A stretch of 64,000 bases of DNA from Flavobacterium anhuiense (GCF_900101855.1 NZ_FMVC01000002.1:99318-163317), one strand, 5' to 3'; counted from the stretch's first letter, positions 1 to 9,246 are shown. Numbers and translations are program-made. The notes: generated from the sequence alone by a model not told the origin.

Positions 1-1
1 A

Positions 2-1942
2 ACGTCTCAGGTTAATGAAAATTATCAATTTTTTAATCTTGATGGCATACAATTAAAATACCATAATACGATTATAAACAATATTAGTTTTTCGTACTTA
101 AAAGCTACAGGGATTAGGAATAAGCTTCAAAAAGTTTCATTCATTTCCCCTGATGGGCTGGAAACTTTGGGTGAATATACATTTGAGTATAATTCCAAAA
201 TACTTCCTGCAATTACTTCAATGCTAGAGGATCATTGGGGATATTATAACGGTAAACGATATTGGGATATAATCTACTGTGGTTTCCCTACAAAACCAAT
301 GCCTGATGAATCTCTATATTATCAATCAAGAGAGCCTGATGCAAATTTTATGGATGCCGAAATTTTGCAGCGTATAAAATTTCCTGCTGGAGGGTATACT
401 GAATTTTTATTTGAACCTCACGAATATTCTAAATTAATAAAGTTGAGTGAGGCCTCCCTAACAACAACAACTCCTCAGCTTTTAATAGAAAGCCAGTCTT
501 CAAACAAAATTGGGGGCGGATTGAGGATAAAAAAAATCTCGACATATGAATCGCCTGGCAGTACTCCCATTGTAAAAGAATACTTTTATAATGTAAATTC
601 AATTAGCAATGGAGCCATATCTAGTGGAATATTGAATATGAAACCGGACTATATGATGACTAATATGAACTATCTGTTTTTTAACAGTCAAGCTTTTAAC
701 ATCGTTAATAATCAAAGTCCAATAACATATACTGAAGTTATGGAAAAGACGGGGCTTGGTTATACAGTAAATAGCTTTTCCAATCATGATAATGGCTATC
801 TTGATAAACCAGCAACCTCACCTCTAGCATTAAATAGTATAAATCTATGGCAGGTTTACAGACTTTTTTCATCTTTAGACTTAGAAAGAGGGCTACTTTT
901 AAATCAAAAAGTTTTTAATAGCTCTAAAACTATTGTAAAAGAAATAAGCAATGAATACAATTCGGATTCGAATCGTTATAATATTTGTATCAGAACAGCA
1001 GTTGATGTTTTATATGAGAAATTTGCTGCTATTCCTATCTATACTTTTTATCCTTATCTTAAAAAGACAATAATTAAAGATTTTTATAGCGAGGGTTTAA
1101 CAACTAACCAAATAGAGTATCAATATGATCTAAACTATAGATTGCTTATTAGTGAAAAAAGAACTTTTGCAGACGGGAAAATAAAAGAACGCCGTTTTCA
1201 ATATCCAGTAAATTTATATCTAGGAGATAATCAAGAAATAGATTCAGAACTTGATGATATAAAATCAATGGTTGCAAACAATGTTATTTCAAAACCAATT
1301 GAAATAATAGATCTTGTTCATAAAAATGGAGTTCCGTACGTGATAGGTGGAAAATTATTTTTTTATGAGAATTTTTTAACAGAGAAAATTTTTGATTTAG
1401 CAATGCCTATTCAGATTGCATTTTCGAGCTTCCCTTCTGTTTATGGGGATATGCTTGGATTTCATTACAGCAATAATTACAAATTAGCAAATAGCTATAT
1501 GTATGACAACTTAGGAAACATAACAGAAGAAAGACTACGAGGGGGAGCTGTTACAAGTTATGTTTGGGGATATAACAAACAGTATCAAATTGCAAAAATA
1601 GAAAATGCATCTTATCAGGAAGTAACAAATCTTTTAGGAGCTTCAAATCTTAAATATCTAAATGATGGATATAGATATATGGTTGTTCCTCCCAATCCTC
1701 AGCTGCAATTAAAATCTTTTACAGATATTGAAATGCGAACTATGCTTAATGTCTTACAAACTAATTTGCCTAACTCTCAGACTATGTTTTTTACTTATGC
1801 GCCTCTGGTTGGCGTAACTAGTTTTACAGATCCAAAAGGAGACATTAAAAATTATACATATGATAGCTTCAACAGATTAAAAACGGTGAGAGATAAAAAC
1901 CAAGATGTTTTATCTGAAAATGAATATCACTATAAAAACTAA
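2..1942 (+). CDS. YD/RHS-type repeat protein, 5' end outside the window
   Basis: The reading frame is already open at base 2 and runs without a stop to 1942, so the gene begins upstream of the window; the TTG at 167 is only an internal codon. The visible part is about 646 residues. Its C-terminal third carries YD-repeat-like strings (for example YMYDNLGNITEER and YTYDSFNRLKTVRDKN), the pattern of RHS/YD shells that wrap toxic tips. The next gene, an RHS protein, starts 11 bases after the stop, so the two are probably co-transcribed. In Bacteroidota such a pair often forms a split RHS system; that role is inferred. No toxin domain is visible at its C-terminus. Confidence 0.75.
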   Translation, partial: TSQVNENYQFFNLDGIQLKYHNTIINNISFSYLKATGIRNKLQKVSFISPDGLETLGEYTFEYNSKILPAITSMLEDHWGYYNGKRYWDIIYCGFPTKPMPDESLYYQSREPDANFMDAEILQRIKFPAGGYTEFLFEPHEYSKLIKLSEASLTTTTPQLLIESQSSNKIGGGLRIKKISTYESPGSTPIVKEYFYNVNSISNGAISSGILNMKPDYMMTNMNYLFFNSQAFNIVNNQSPITYTEVMEKTGLGYTVNSFSNHDNGYLDKPATSPLALNSINLWQVYRLFSSLDLERGLLLNQKVFNSSKTIVKEISNEYNSDSNRYNICIRTAVDVLYEKFAAIPIYTFYPYLKKTIIKDFYSEGLTTNQIEYQYDLNYRLLISEKRTFADGKIKERRFQYPVNLYLGDNQEIDSELDDIKSMVANNVISKPIEIIDLVHKNGVPYVIGGKLFFYENFLTEKIFDLAMPIQIAFSSFPSVYGDMLGFHYSNNYKLANSYMYDNLGNITEERLRGGAVTSYVWGYNKQYQIAKIENASYQEVTNLLGASNLKYLNDGYRYMVVPPNPQLQLKSFTDIEMRTMLNVLQTNLPNSQTMFFTYAPLVGVTSFTDPKGDIKNYTYDSFNRLKTVRDKNQDVLSENEYHYKN

Positions 1943-1952
1943 TTTTTAGAGT

Positions 1953-4900
1953 ATGAAAAACTTAAACATATTGATATTTATATTTTTTCCTGTTTTACTT
2001 ATAGGTCAAACACAAACAGAGAATTATATAAAAACTACAACATATAAAAAAGTTAACAATTCAAGTACCTTTGATCCTTCAAAACCTTCAGATGCACTTA
2101 TTACAGTAGATTATTATGACGGATTAAATAGAATTATTCAAAAAGTAGAAAACCAGCAGTCGCCAACAGGAAGAGATATGGTAACTGTAATTGGTTACGA
2201 TATTTTTGGAAGACAAGAAAAGAATTATCTTCCTTATGTGCCAAGTGATGCCGCATCTCTAAATTATAAAGCTAATGCCTTATCTGATGCGGTAACATTT
2301 TACAATACTGCCAAATACGAAAATACAATTAATCCTTATTCACAAAATGAATACGAATCTTCTCCTTTGAATAGAATTTTAAAACAAGCAGCACCTGGGA
2401 ATGATTGGAAAATAAATGGAGGACATGAAATCAGAACTGATTATCAAACTAACACAAGTAATGATCAGGTTAGGCTTTTTAAAGTTTCTTTTGCTAATGG
2501 TAATAAAGAAAATCCCAAATTAGATAATAATAATTTTTACCTTACCTCTCAATTAACTAAAACTATAATTAAAAATGAAAATTGGCAGGTAAATCAGTTA
2601 AATAGCAGTGATAATACGATTGAAGAATTTAGAGACTCTGAAGATCGAATAATATTGAAAAGGACATTTGCAACCGTCGGAAATGGCACTTCTACTGAAA
2701 AATACGATACTTATTATGTGTATGATGATTTTGGCAATCTCTCTTTTGTTATACCGCCTAAAGCGAGTGACCTCATTGGAAGTAATACGGGGAATATTGC
2801 TGCCGAAGTAATGTCGAGTGCAGTAATAAGTGCAAATAGTCCTGAAGTAATTATTAATGCCACTAATTCAATTCGATTATTGCCTGGTTTTAATGCTCAA
2901 GCAGGAAGCACATTTTCTGCTTCCATTGTTTTAGGGATGGAAGATATTTTGAATAATTTATGCTACCAATATAAATATGATTATCTAAATAGACTTATAG
3001 AGAAAAAACTTCCAGGTAAACAGTGGGAATTTATAGTCTACGATAACCTTGATAGAGTTGTTGCGACGGGACCTGCCAATTCACCTTTTTCTGATATTGC
3101 AACAGTTGGTTGGATTATTACCAAGTATGATGCTTTTAGCCGACCAATTTATACCGGTTGGAGCAACCAGACTTCCACTTCGGCAACCCGAAAGATGTTA
3201 CAGGATGCACAGAATGCCGCCACAGTTTTGTATGAAAGTAAACAAAGCTCCGGAACGATTGATGGTATCACAGTATATTACAGTAATGCAATAGAACCGA
3301 CTTCATTCAAACTGCTTACTGTTAATTATTACGACAATTATAACTTTCCTGATGCTCCAATTATCCCAAGTACTCTTGATGACATCACAGATCAGGAAGT
3401 TTACTATAATAATGGTATTAAACCAAAAGGACTTGTAACAGGGACTTGGGTAAGAGTCCTAGAAACCAGTTCAAACACTAGAAACGAACAAACTTATACA
3501 CTTTACGATGCCAAAGCAAAACCCATTAAGTCTTATATAAAAAACTTCTTAGGAGGTTTTACTTATACTGAAAGTAAGCTGGATTCCTTCTCAGGAAGAT
3601 TAGAATACAATGTCACTACACATAAAAGACTCTTTGGAGATATTGAAGAATTAAAAACATCTGAATTTTACTATTACTCTGATCAGGATAGACTTTTGAC
3701 ACTCGCCCATTTTATTTACGGAATGCAGGTGCCAGAACCCATCTTAAGTAATACTTATGACGAACTCGGACAATTAATTTCAAAAGAAGTGGGTGGTGTA
3801 CAAAAAATAGATTATACCTATAATATTCGTGGATGGCTTACAGGTATTAATGATGTTAATAATCTGCAAAAAGATATAAATCCTAAGGATCTGTTTGCTT
3901 TTAAGATCAATTATAATCTTCCTTCGACAGTAACTGGAGTTCCGGGGCTATATAATGGAAACATCTCCGAGACCCAGTGGGCTACCAATTCTGATAACGG
4001 AGTACTACGCGGATACGGCTACAGATACGACAATTTGAACCGTCTAAAGGAGAGCATATCTGTAAAAGCGGGCTCTGTAAGCAATGCCTATAATGAGGCT
4101 TTATCGTACGACAAAAACGGAAACATTATAAGCCTTATCCGCAACGGGAACAGCGAAGCCGTGCAGCAGATCGACAATCTGGTCTATTCTTACGCCAATA
4201 ACGGTAACCTTTTAACTAAAGTCACAGACAGCAGCCGCAAGGACTTAGGATTTATTGACGGAGCCAATACTGGCGATGATTACACCTATGACCTTAATGG
4301 GAACGTGGTCTCGGATACAAATAAAAATATCGCTTCTATAGCCTATAATCATCTGAACCTTCCAATAAAAGTGACTTTTGCGACAAGCGGAAATATTACC
4401 TATATTTACAATGCACTTGGACAGAAATTAAAAAAGATTGTGAACGAAGCAGGAAAGCCTGCGGTAACCACTGATTATTTGGGTGGATACCAGTATGAAA
4501 ACGGCGTGATGAAGTTTTTTCCAACTGCAGAAGGTTATGTGCAGCCTGAAGGAAGTTCTTATAAATATGTTTACCAGTATAAAGATCATCTTGGAAATAT
4601 CCGTTTAAGCTACGACAAGAACCTGACCATTCAGGAGGAGAACAATTACTATCCTTTCGGGATGAAGCATATCGGTTACAATGGCGCAATTGCCTCAACA
4701 AACAGCGCTTTAAAGTATAAGTACAACTGCAAGGAACTGCAAGATGAGAGTATTGGTGGCTCTCAGTTGAATTGGTATGACTATGGAGCACGTAATTATG
4801 ACCCTGCACTTGGACGTTGGATGAATATTGACCCATTGGCGGAGAAATCCAGACGCTTTTCTCCATATGTGTATGCTCTCAATAATCCTATTCGTTTTAT

Positions 4901-5597
4901 CGACCCAGATGGAATGATGGCTACACCGCCAGACTGGTATATTGACGATAGAACTGGTAAAGTGCTTGGTCAAGATGGAGCATCAACAAATAATATTAGA
5001 TTGATAGATGCTAATAATTTTAAGGATGTTAAAGAAGCAAATGGAGGTTCAACAACCTCTGCAGAAGCTACAGCACAATTGCAAAGTAGTGATATGAGCA
5101 CACTCGTTACGATTAATGACACACAGATTCAAAATGAATTACAACAAGTAAATGACCAGTCGAGAAATGTTGAACATCAAACTTATTTAGTTTTGGATAG
5201 AGGAGCGGGAGAAGTAAAAGGAGTTCGTGGTGAACCTGGAGTGGATGGTTTAACAACAATGAATTATGAGACTCGTACAAATAAAGATGGAGTGAGTTAC
5301 AACACTATGGGAGGAAATTTATTAATAGGGCAAGCTCATGGTCATAATCTAATTAAAGATTCAAATAAAGTAAATATCCCAGGAACATCACCAATAGATG
5401 TAAATACGGCGGCAAGTTCTGGAGTAACAATATATTCTATTGATGCGTACAATACTCCTGTAGGAGGTCAAGCTCAAATTAATAGAGTTACTCCTTCTGG
5501 TGTTCAAGAAAATGGTGTTGGTACAACTAAAGGAGCAACGGGAACAGGTAATTTCAACATTGGATTAGATGCATTAAAAAGATGGAGTGGTTTTTAA
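1953..5597 (+). CDS. RHS repeat-associated core protein with variable C-terminal tip
   Basis: A 1214-residue secreted protein. Residues 1-19 form a signal peptide ending near LIGQTQT. An N-terminal DUF6443-like segment follows (TVDYYDGLNRIIQKV), then YD repeats, and an RHS core near residues 870-985 with the hallmarks YQYKDHLGNIRLSYD, YDYGARNYDPALGRW and NPIRFIDPDG. After the core comes a tip of about 225 residues. It contains H1129-G-H1131 and, 15 residues on, S1146-P-I-D1149, the spacing of a JAMM/MPN or DUF4329-like metal site. RHS proteins are known to be polymorphic toxins with exchangeable tips; the enzymatic nature of this tip is inference. Base composition drops sharply from the GC-richer core to the AT-rich tip, as expected for a swapped tip. 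Confidence 0.88.
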   Translation: MKNLNILIFIFFPVLLIGQTQTENYIKTTTYKKVNNSSTFDPSKPSDALITVDYYDGLNRIIQKVENQQSPTGRDMVTVIGYDIFGRQEKNYLPYVPSDAASLNYKANALSDAVTFYNTAKYENTINPYSQNEYESSPLNRILKQAAPGNDWKINGGHEIRTDYQTNTSNDQVRLFKVSFANGNKENPKLDNNNFYLTSQLTKTIIKNENWQVNQLNSSDNTIEEFRDSEDRIILKRTFATVGNGTSTEKYDTYYVYDDFGNLSFVIPPKASDLIGSNTGNIAAEVMSSAVISANSPEVIINATNSIRLLPGFNAQAGSTFSASIVLGMEDILNNLCYQYKYDYLNRLIEKKLPGKQWEFIVYDNLDRVVATGPANSPFSDIATVGWIITKYDAFSRPIYTGWSNQTSTSATRKMLQDAQNAATVLYESKQSSGTIDGITVYYSNAIEPTSFKLLTVNYYDNYNFPDAPIIPSTLDDITDQEVYYNNGIKPKGLVTGTWVRVLETSSNTRNEQTYTLYDAKAKPIKSYIKNFLGGFTYTESKLDSFSGRLEYNVTTHKRLFGDIEELKTSEFYYYSDQDRLLTLAHFIYGMQVPEPILSNTYDELGQLISKEVGGVQKIDYTYNIRGWLTGINDVNNLQKDINPKDLFAFKINYNLPSTVTGVPGLYNGNISETQWATNSDNGVLRGYGYRYDNLNRLKESISVKAGSVSNAYNEALSYDKNGNIISLIRNGNSEAVQQIDNLVYSYANNGNLLTKVTDSSRKDLGFIDGANTGDDYTYDLNGNVVSDTNKNIASIAYNHLNLPIKVTFATSGNITYIYNALGQKLKKIVNEAGKPAVTTDYLGGYQYENGVMKFFPTAEGYVQPEGSSYKYVYQYKDHLGNIRLSYDKNLTIQEENNYYPFGMKHIGYNGAIASTNSALKYKYNCKELQDESIGGSQLNWYDYGARNYDPALGRWMNIDPLAEKSRRFSPYVYALNNPIRFIDPDGMMATPPDWYIDDRTGKVLGQDGASTNNIRLIDANNFKDVKEANGGSTTSAEATAQLQSSDMSTLVTINDTQIQNELQQVNDQSRNVEHQTYLVLDRGAGEVKGVRGEPGVDGLTTMNYETRTNKDGVSYNTMGGNLLIGQAHGHNLIKDSNKVNIPGTSPIDVNTAASSGVTIYSIDAYNTPVGGQAQINRVTPSGVQENGVGTTKGATGTGNFNIGLDALKRWSGF

Positions 5598-5608
5598 AAT
5601 TTATTGAT

Positions 5609-6109
5609 ATGAAAAATATATTTAGATTAAGTTTTGTTTTATTATTTATTAGTTGTACAACTATTAAAACCAATAATACCGTAATTCCATATTTAGTTGA
5701 TATTGGTGCTGAGAAATCCATTTACAATGAAATTTCTAAGAATAGAGATAGAGATGTAGTTTTTTATGTTGAGCATCTTTCAGATTCGACCATAAAATTT
5801 CATTTAATTAGTTCTAATGGAAATGATTTTTTAAGAACTGATAGAAAGTTATTTGTAAACGATAAATTATATCCGATAATTTTTGACACTGATTATCTAT
5901 TTTATTCAGAAATGAAAGATGGCAAACCAATCATTTCTATGGAAGTAACAAAGAATTCTTATGAAGAAATTCCTATTCCTAGTATTGAGGAAAGAGAAAA
6001 AAATCCTGAATTATATGGGTTCAAAAAGAAATCTATCATGATTGACAATAGTATTTATTGGATTCTTGACCAAAAAGGAAAATTATTAAAAACTAATACA
6101 GGTAAATAA
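5609..6109 (+). CDS. Small lipoprotein, candidate immunity partner of the RHS tip
   Basis: A 166-residue protein. I chose the ATG at 5609 rather than the one at 5582, because it starts a clear lipoprotein signal (MKNIFRLSFVLLFISC, Cys16) and clears the RHS stop by 11 bases. The rest is soluble with no family I recognise. It follows the RHS gene directly on the same strand and ends just before a terminator, the usual place for an immunity gene. A periplasmic or outer-membrane-anchored immunity protein would fit a toxin acting in the envelope. The function is inferred from position only. Confidence 0.65.
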   Translation: MKNIFRLSFVLLFISCTTIKTNNTVIPYLVDIGAEKSIYNEISKNRDRDVVFYVEHLSDSTIKFHLISSNGNDFLRTDRKLFVNDKLYPIIFDTDYLFYSEMKDGKPIISMEVTKNSYEEIPIPSIEEREKNPELYGFKKKSIMIDNSIYWILDQKGKLLKTNTGK

Positions 6110-6143
6110 TTTTGGAATGTATCTAAAATAAGTTGAGTGTAGT

Positions 6144-6175
6144 AAAGCCATTCCTATCGGAGTGGCTTTTGCTTT
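6144..6175 (+). terminator. Intrinsic terminator after the RHS operon
   Basis: Stem AAAGCCATTCC / GGAGTGGCTTT with a 4-base loop, followed by a T-rich stretch. It lies 35 bases after the lipoprotein stop and closes the RHS transcription unit. Confidence 0.7.
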
Positions 6176-6399
6176 TATAGCGTTTCAAAGTGTACCAAAC
6201 TGTTAAAATAGATTCCAAGTTAGCCTGCAACTGCTAATTAATCTCAAAAGTTTTGAAAAATATCACTCAGAGCATCCTCCCTCCCTGTATCGGCTGTTTT
6301 GATGCCAGATACCGAGATTTTAATGTCAAGTTACCTCCCCGTACTGTAAAATTGTGTAGCTGTTCCAATCGATACCATCGATGTCTTAAGCGAAAATTC
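6176..6399. other. No gene seen between RHS terminator and IS1 copy 1
   Basis: A short open frame (6253-6441) crosses into the IS1 end and has no protein-like features. I see nothing else that I can name here. Confidence 0.4.
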
Positions 6400-6487
6400 G
6401 GTAATGTATCAGATGTGTTGGTAGTTAATTATTGTATCTAAACATTTACAGAAAATCAGATATTTATACTAATATCGCATAAAATTT

Positions 6488-6512
6488 AAAACAGCCTTTG
6501 GGCTGTTTTTTT
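6488..6512 (+). terminator. Hairpin terminator inside IS1 copy 1, before the transposase
   Basis: AAACAGCC / GGCTGTTT stem with loop TTTG and a T-run on the plus strand. Its equivalent lies at 9218-9246 in copy 2 on the minus strand. It sits between the IS end and the transposase start, so it would stop transcripts entering from outside. Confidence 0.65.
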
Positions 6513-6539
6513 ATTTTATAATGCCTTAAATCGAAAAAA

Positions 6540-6927
6540 ATGGAGTCAAACCAGACTAGGTGTTACAGATGTGTTGGTGCTATTCGAAAGATGATAAAAT
6601 ATGGAAAAACAAAGTCAGGTAATCAAAGTTATGTTTGCAGAGCATGCGGGAAAACTAGAGTTGAAAATTATGCATATCTGGCTTATAAGGCAGAGATAAA
6701 TCAGAATATTATCCAATTAACCAAAGAGAAGGTGTAGGAATAAGAAGCACAGCAAGAATATTGAAAATATCAACGACAACACTAATGAAAAGAATCATCT
6801 TAATTGCCAGAAACATTGTTAAGCCGATTATCAGCAGAGGCAAAACGTCTGAAGTTGATGAGCTGTGTACTTACATTAGACACAAGACAAATTATATCTG
6901 GCTGGTTTATGCATTGGAAAAGAATTC
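6540..6927 (+). pseudogene. IS1 family transposase, frameshifted and truncated
   Basis: The first 65 codons match the N-terminus of the intact transposase at 8513-9190, including the zinc-ribbon cysteines in CYRC and CRACGKT. Two extra bases near 6728 then shift the frame and give a stop at 6735. The match resumes in another frame (RSTARILKISTTT..., VDELCTYIRHK) up to LVYALEKNS at about 6927. After that the sequence is unrelated. The catalytic C-terminal part is missing, so this copy is dead. Confidence 0.88.
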
Positions 6928-7021
6928 TTTAAAACCTTTTGACTTAGGATTACAGAGAACAATTCTAATTAAAATATTCCTATTTGCTAAGCTAATCATA
7001 ATAAAAAGGTTACCAAATGAG

Positions 7022-7215
7022 ATTTATTTTATTCAAATCATCTTGAAAACGGTTCGAGAATTGTCCCGTTAGGGCTACTACTTTAAAGTAAAAGCCTGAG
7101 AAATCTAGATTTCTCAGGCTTTTTTTATGATTCGAAAAATCTTATAATATTTCTTATCAAATATAAAACACCTGTATTTTCGGGAAAAATTGGTTCGAGT
7201 CCCGTTAAGTTCTAT
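7022..7215 (+). repeat. T-arm/terminator repeat element, copy A
   Basis: Aligned with copies B (8307-8495) and C (14561-14697). In order it contains GGTTCGAGAATTGTCCCGTT followed by AGGGCTACTA, a perfect palindrome of about 32 bases (AAAGCCTGAGAAATCTAG plus its mirror) with a T-run, and a second T-arm-like core, GGTTCGAGTCCCGTT. Both cores resemble the 3' halves of tRNA genes, but no full tRNA can be folded here. Its orientation is plus, opposite to what it would be if it belonged to the 3' end of IS1 copy 1. Confidence 0.7.
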
Positions 7216-7384
7216 TGTAGTCAATTGCGTGAACTATGTTGTAGAACTACAGAATCCTTGAAAATAAATTACGCCCAATCATCCCAAATACAAATCCATT
7301 TTTGCCTTAAGCCAATTGTCCAAATCCGTTTTAGTAGCTGTTAGCGGTAGTTATTGAATTTACGTAATGCCAAATTCTTTAGAG

Positions 7385-7825
7385 TTATTTTTTAACAGTA
7401 TTAATGAGTTGGGGTAACCTTACATAATTACCTTTTGCATTTTCACTATATTGATAATTTACAGTTTGTATTTTTAATTGTCCATCAACTTTTACGGTTT
7501 TAATTTCATAAACACTTCTTGAAATATCTTCTAAAATTAATTCTTCATTATTATTTTCTTTAACCGTCTTTATTATACTATTTAGATAATAAATATCTTT
7601 TTTGATTTTTTTAATTTTTGATATATAAATGTGATAATTAGTTTTAGGATAGTCGTTTCCTAAAAAGCAAGTACTATTTAGTTCAGATTTCAAAAATGTC
7701 GAATCTATTTTTTCGGGTAATTCCCCTTCAATTGTAATCTTGTTTCCAATTACATCTTCATATGTAAAACTGTCTGTTTGAGTTTTAGCAACAAAAAATA
7801 AAAGACAAGTCAAAAATAATTTCAT
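7385..7825 (-). CDS. Small secreted hypothetical protein
   Basis: A 146-residue protein with a signal peptide (MKLFLTCLLFFVAKTQT) and a soluble remainder rich in Lys, Asn and Ile. I do not recognise the family. It is alone on the minus strand between repeat copies A and B and between two inverted IS1 copies, downstream of the RHS locus. Small AT-rich genes in such positions are often orphan immunity or toxin-associated genes; that is only a contextual guess. Confidence 0.6.
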   Translation of the reverse strand: MKLFLTCLLFFVAKTQTDSFTYEDVIGNKITIEGELPEKIDSTFLKSELNSTCFLGNDYPKTNYHIYISKIKKIKKDIYYLNSIIKTVKENNNEELILEDISRSVYEIKTVKVDGQLKIQTVNYQYSENAKGNYVRLPQLINTVKK

Positions 7826-8259
7826 GATTTTATATTTACTTATTTTTCGTTAGATTTTAAATTGATTAATGTAACCACTAAATTTATGTTAATTACCACT
7901 AAATTGAATATACTACTGACAACATCAGACTTATCACCCAAAATTGGGTAGATATGTCTGACAAGGGTCAGGATTTATTTATTATCAAATATATAATAAT
8001 AAACTTATAAATAATCAAATGAACTTTTAATTCGTTGAATGCTATTCGTGCTGACATGGTATAAAATTCAGTGGACTTGCTGCTTTATTGAATCAGCACA
8101 AACACGATTAATCAATAGTTATATTAAAGTCGAATCAAAAAATTAAACATCATTAAAAATCTTCAAATCGTACATTAAATGGTTCGAATTCTGTACCGTC
8201 AAGGTCGCTAGAATTTAAAAGTTTGAACAAGTATTAATCTTTTACACTTTAGTTTTTAA
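7826..8259. other. Gene-free stretch upstream of the 146-residue gene
   Basis: No coding frame is visible. It holds a 34-base palindrome (7927-7961), a GTGCTGA...TCAGCAC pair (8049-8100) and a T-arm-like fragment at 8181-8206 (GGTTCGAATTCTGTACCGTC). Confidence 0.5.
7927..7961. repeat. Imperfect palindrome upstream of small secreted gene
   Basis: The arms CAGACTTATCACCCAA and TTGGGTAGATATGTCTG pair with one mismatch and one bulge. It lies about 100 bases upstream of the 7825 start, so it could be an operator. It has no T-run. Confidence 0.5.
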
Positions 8260-8495
8260 TGTGGCCTTCATGGGATTTGAACTGAATAATTTAATATTGT
8301 TTGATATTTATTTTATTTAAATCATCTGCAAAATGGTTCGAGAATTGTCCCTTTAGGGCTACTATAAAAAAGGTAAAGTCTGAGAAATCTAGATTTCTTA
8401 GGCTTTTTTTTGTGGTTCGAAAAATCTCGTTTCATTTTTTTAAAATAAAAACCACCAGTGTTTTCAGGGAAAATTGGTTCGAGTCCTGTTTAGTC
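8260..8495 (+). repeat. T-arm/terminator repeat element, copy B
   Basis: Matches copy A from about 8307 (TTTATTTTATT...) through GGTTCGAGAATTGTCCC, the AGATTT-centred palindrome with T-run (8373-8410) and GGTTCGAGTCCTGTT (8476-8490). The second core sits in a stem CAGG/CCTG where copy A has CGGG/CCCG, a compensatory change. A minus-strand T-arm-like piece (GTTCAAATCCCATGAAGGCC) precedes it at 8262-8281 and has a counterpart before copy C. Confidence 0.7.
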
Positions 8496-8512
8496 AAATA
8501 AAAGACTCAAAT

Positions 8513-9190
8513 TCAAATCCAAAAATAAATCTTCAAAACAGCAGTAAAAACAGCTAAACTTCTGCTAAAACAGATTGTACGTCTGTTGAGCCTTTTCAGA
8601 TGTGTTCTCAGTGTCAGATTCTTTCTTTCAATATGATTTGTCCCGAAACGTTTTACTGAATGCATTTTCTTATCAATCAAATACCTGTAGTTTTTAAGTC
8701 TGTCCGTAAATATCTTCTTAGCGTCAGATAATTTTAAAGTTTCCAGAACACGGTTAAGCGTTCTATTGGTTCGTTTGCCAACATTAAAACTCACAACTGT
8801 TTTAGAATTCTTGTCCAATGCATAAACCAACCAGATATAATTTTTCTTGTGTCTGATATAAGTACACAGCTCATCGACTTCATAAGTTTTGCCTTTGCAT
8901 ATAATTGGCTGATTAATTTTTCTGGCGATTGATACAATTCTTTTCAACAATGTTGTCGTTGAAATTTTTAATAATCTTGCAGTACTTCTTATCCCTAAAC
9001 CCTCTTTAGTTAATTGAATAATATTCTGGTTTATCTCTGCCTTATAAGCCAGATATACATACTTTTCAACTCTGGTTTTCCCGCATTTTCTACAAATATA
9101 TCTTTGCTTACCAGACTTTGTCTTTCCATATTTTATCATCTTTCGAATAGCACCAACACATCTGTAACACCTAGTCTGGTTTGACTCCAT
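8513..9190 (-). CDS. IS1 family transposase
   Basis: A 225-residue single-frame IS1-type transposase. Residues 8-38 form an N-terminal zinc ribbon (CYRC...CRKCGKT). An HTH region follows (EGLGIRSTARLLKISTTT), then the IS1 catalytic domain with VDELCTYIRHK, the LVYALDKNS strand and a C-terminal basic segment (KRFGTNHIERKNLTLRTHLK). The length is close to that of IS1 InsAB fusions, and no stop or shift is seen, so it is probably active. It lies just downstream of the last gene of the surface-protein operon and convergent to nothing. Copies 1 and 3 are broken relatives. Confidence 0.92.
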   Translation of the reverse strand: MESNQTRCYRCVGAIRKMIKYGKTKSGKQRYICRKCGKTRVEKYVYLAYKAEINQNIIQLTKEGLGIRSTARLLKISTTTLLKRIVSIARKINQPIICKGKTYEVDELCTYIRHKKNYIWLVYALDKNSKTVVSFNVGKRTNRTLNRVLETLKLSDAKKIFTDRLKNYRYLIDKKMHSVKRFGTNHIERKNLTLRTHLKRLNRRTICFSRSLAVFTAVLKIYFWI

Positions 9191-9217
9191 TTTTTTTCGA
9201 TTTAAGGCTTTATAAAA

Positions 9218-9246
9218 TAAAAAAACAGCCCAAAGGCTGTTTTAAT
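9218..9246 (-). terminator. Hairpin terminator inside IS1 copy 2
   Basis: ACAGCC / GGCTGT stem followed on the minus strand by a T-run, between the IS end and the transposase start. It would block read-through from the upstream surface-protein operon into the transposase. Confidence 0.6.

Larger units (their letters stand above)
6400..6927 (+). mobile_element. IS1-type element, copy 1, truncated
   Basis: The left end at 6400-6420 (GGTAATGTATCAGATGTGTT...) matches the left end of copy 2 in inverted orientation and starts like a typical IS1-family terminus. A terminator-like hairpin (6488-6512) and the transposase start follow. Similarity to the intact copy stops at about 6927; the right part is lost. 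Confidence 0.8.

Noticed and set aside
4396..4973. Minus-strand frames inside the RHS core
   Set aside because: They are antisense shadows of the conserved RHS core with no protein-like features.
6253..6441. Short plus-strand frame of 62 codons
   Set aside because: It runs into the IS1 terminus, is Cys/Arg-rich without a domain, and has no sensible start context.
8049..8100. GTGCTGA ... TCAGCAC pairing as a structured RNA
   Set aside because: Only a 7-base stem with a long loop and no second copy; too weak alone.
7050..8495. Possible tRNA genes (GGTTCGAG cores)
   Set aside because: No anticodon arm, D-arm or paired acceptor stem can be found; only T-arm-like fragments are present.
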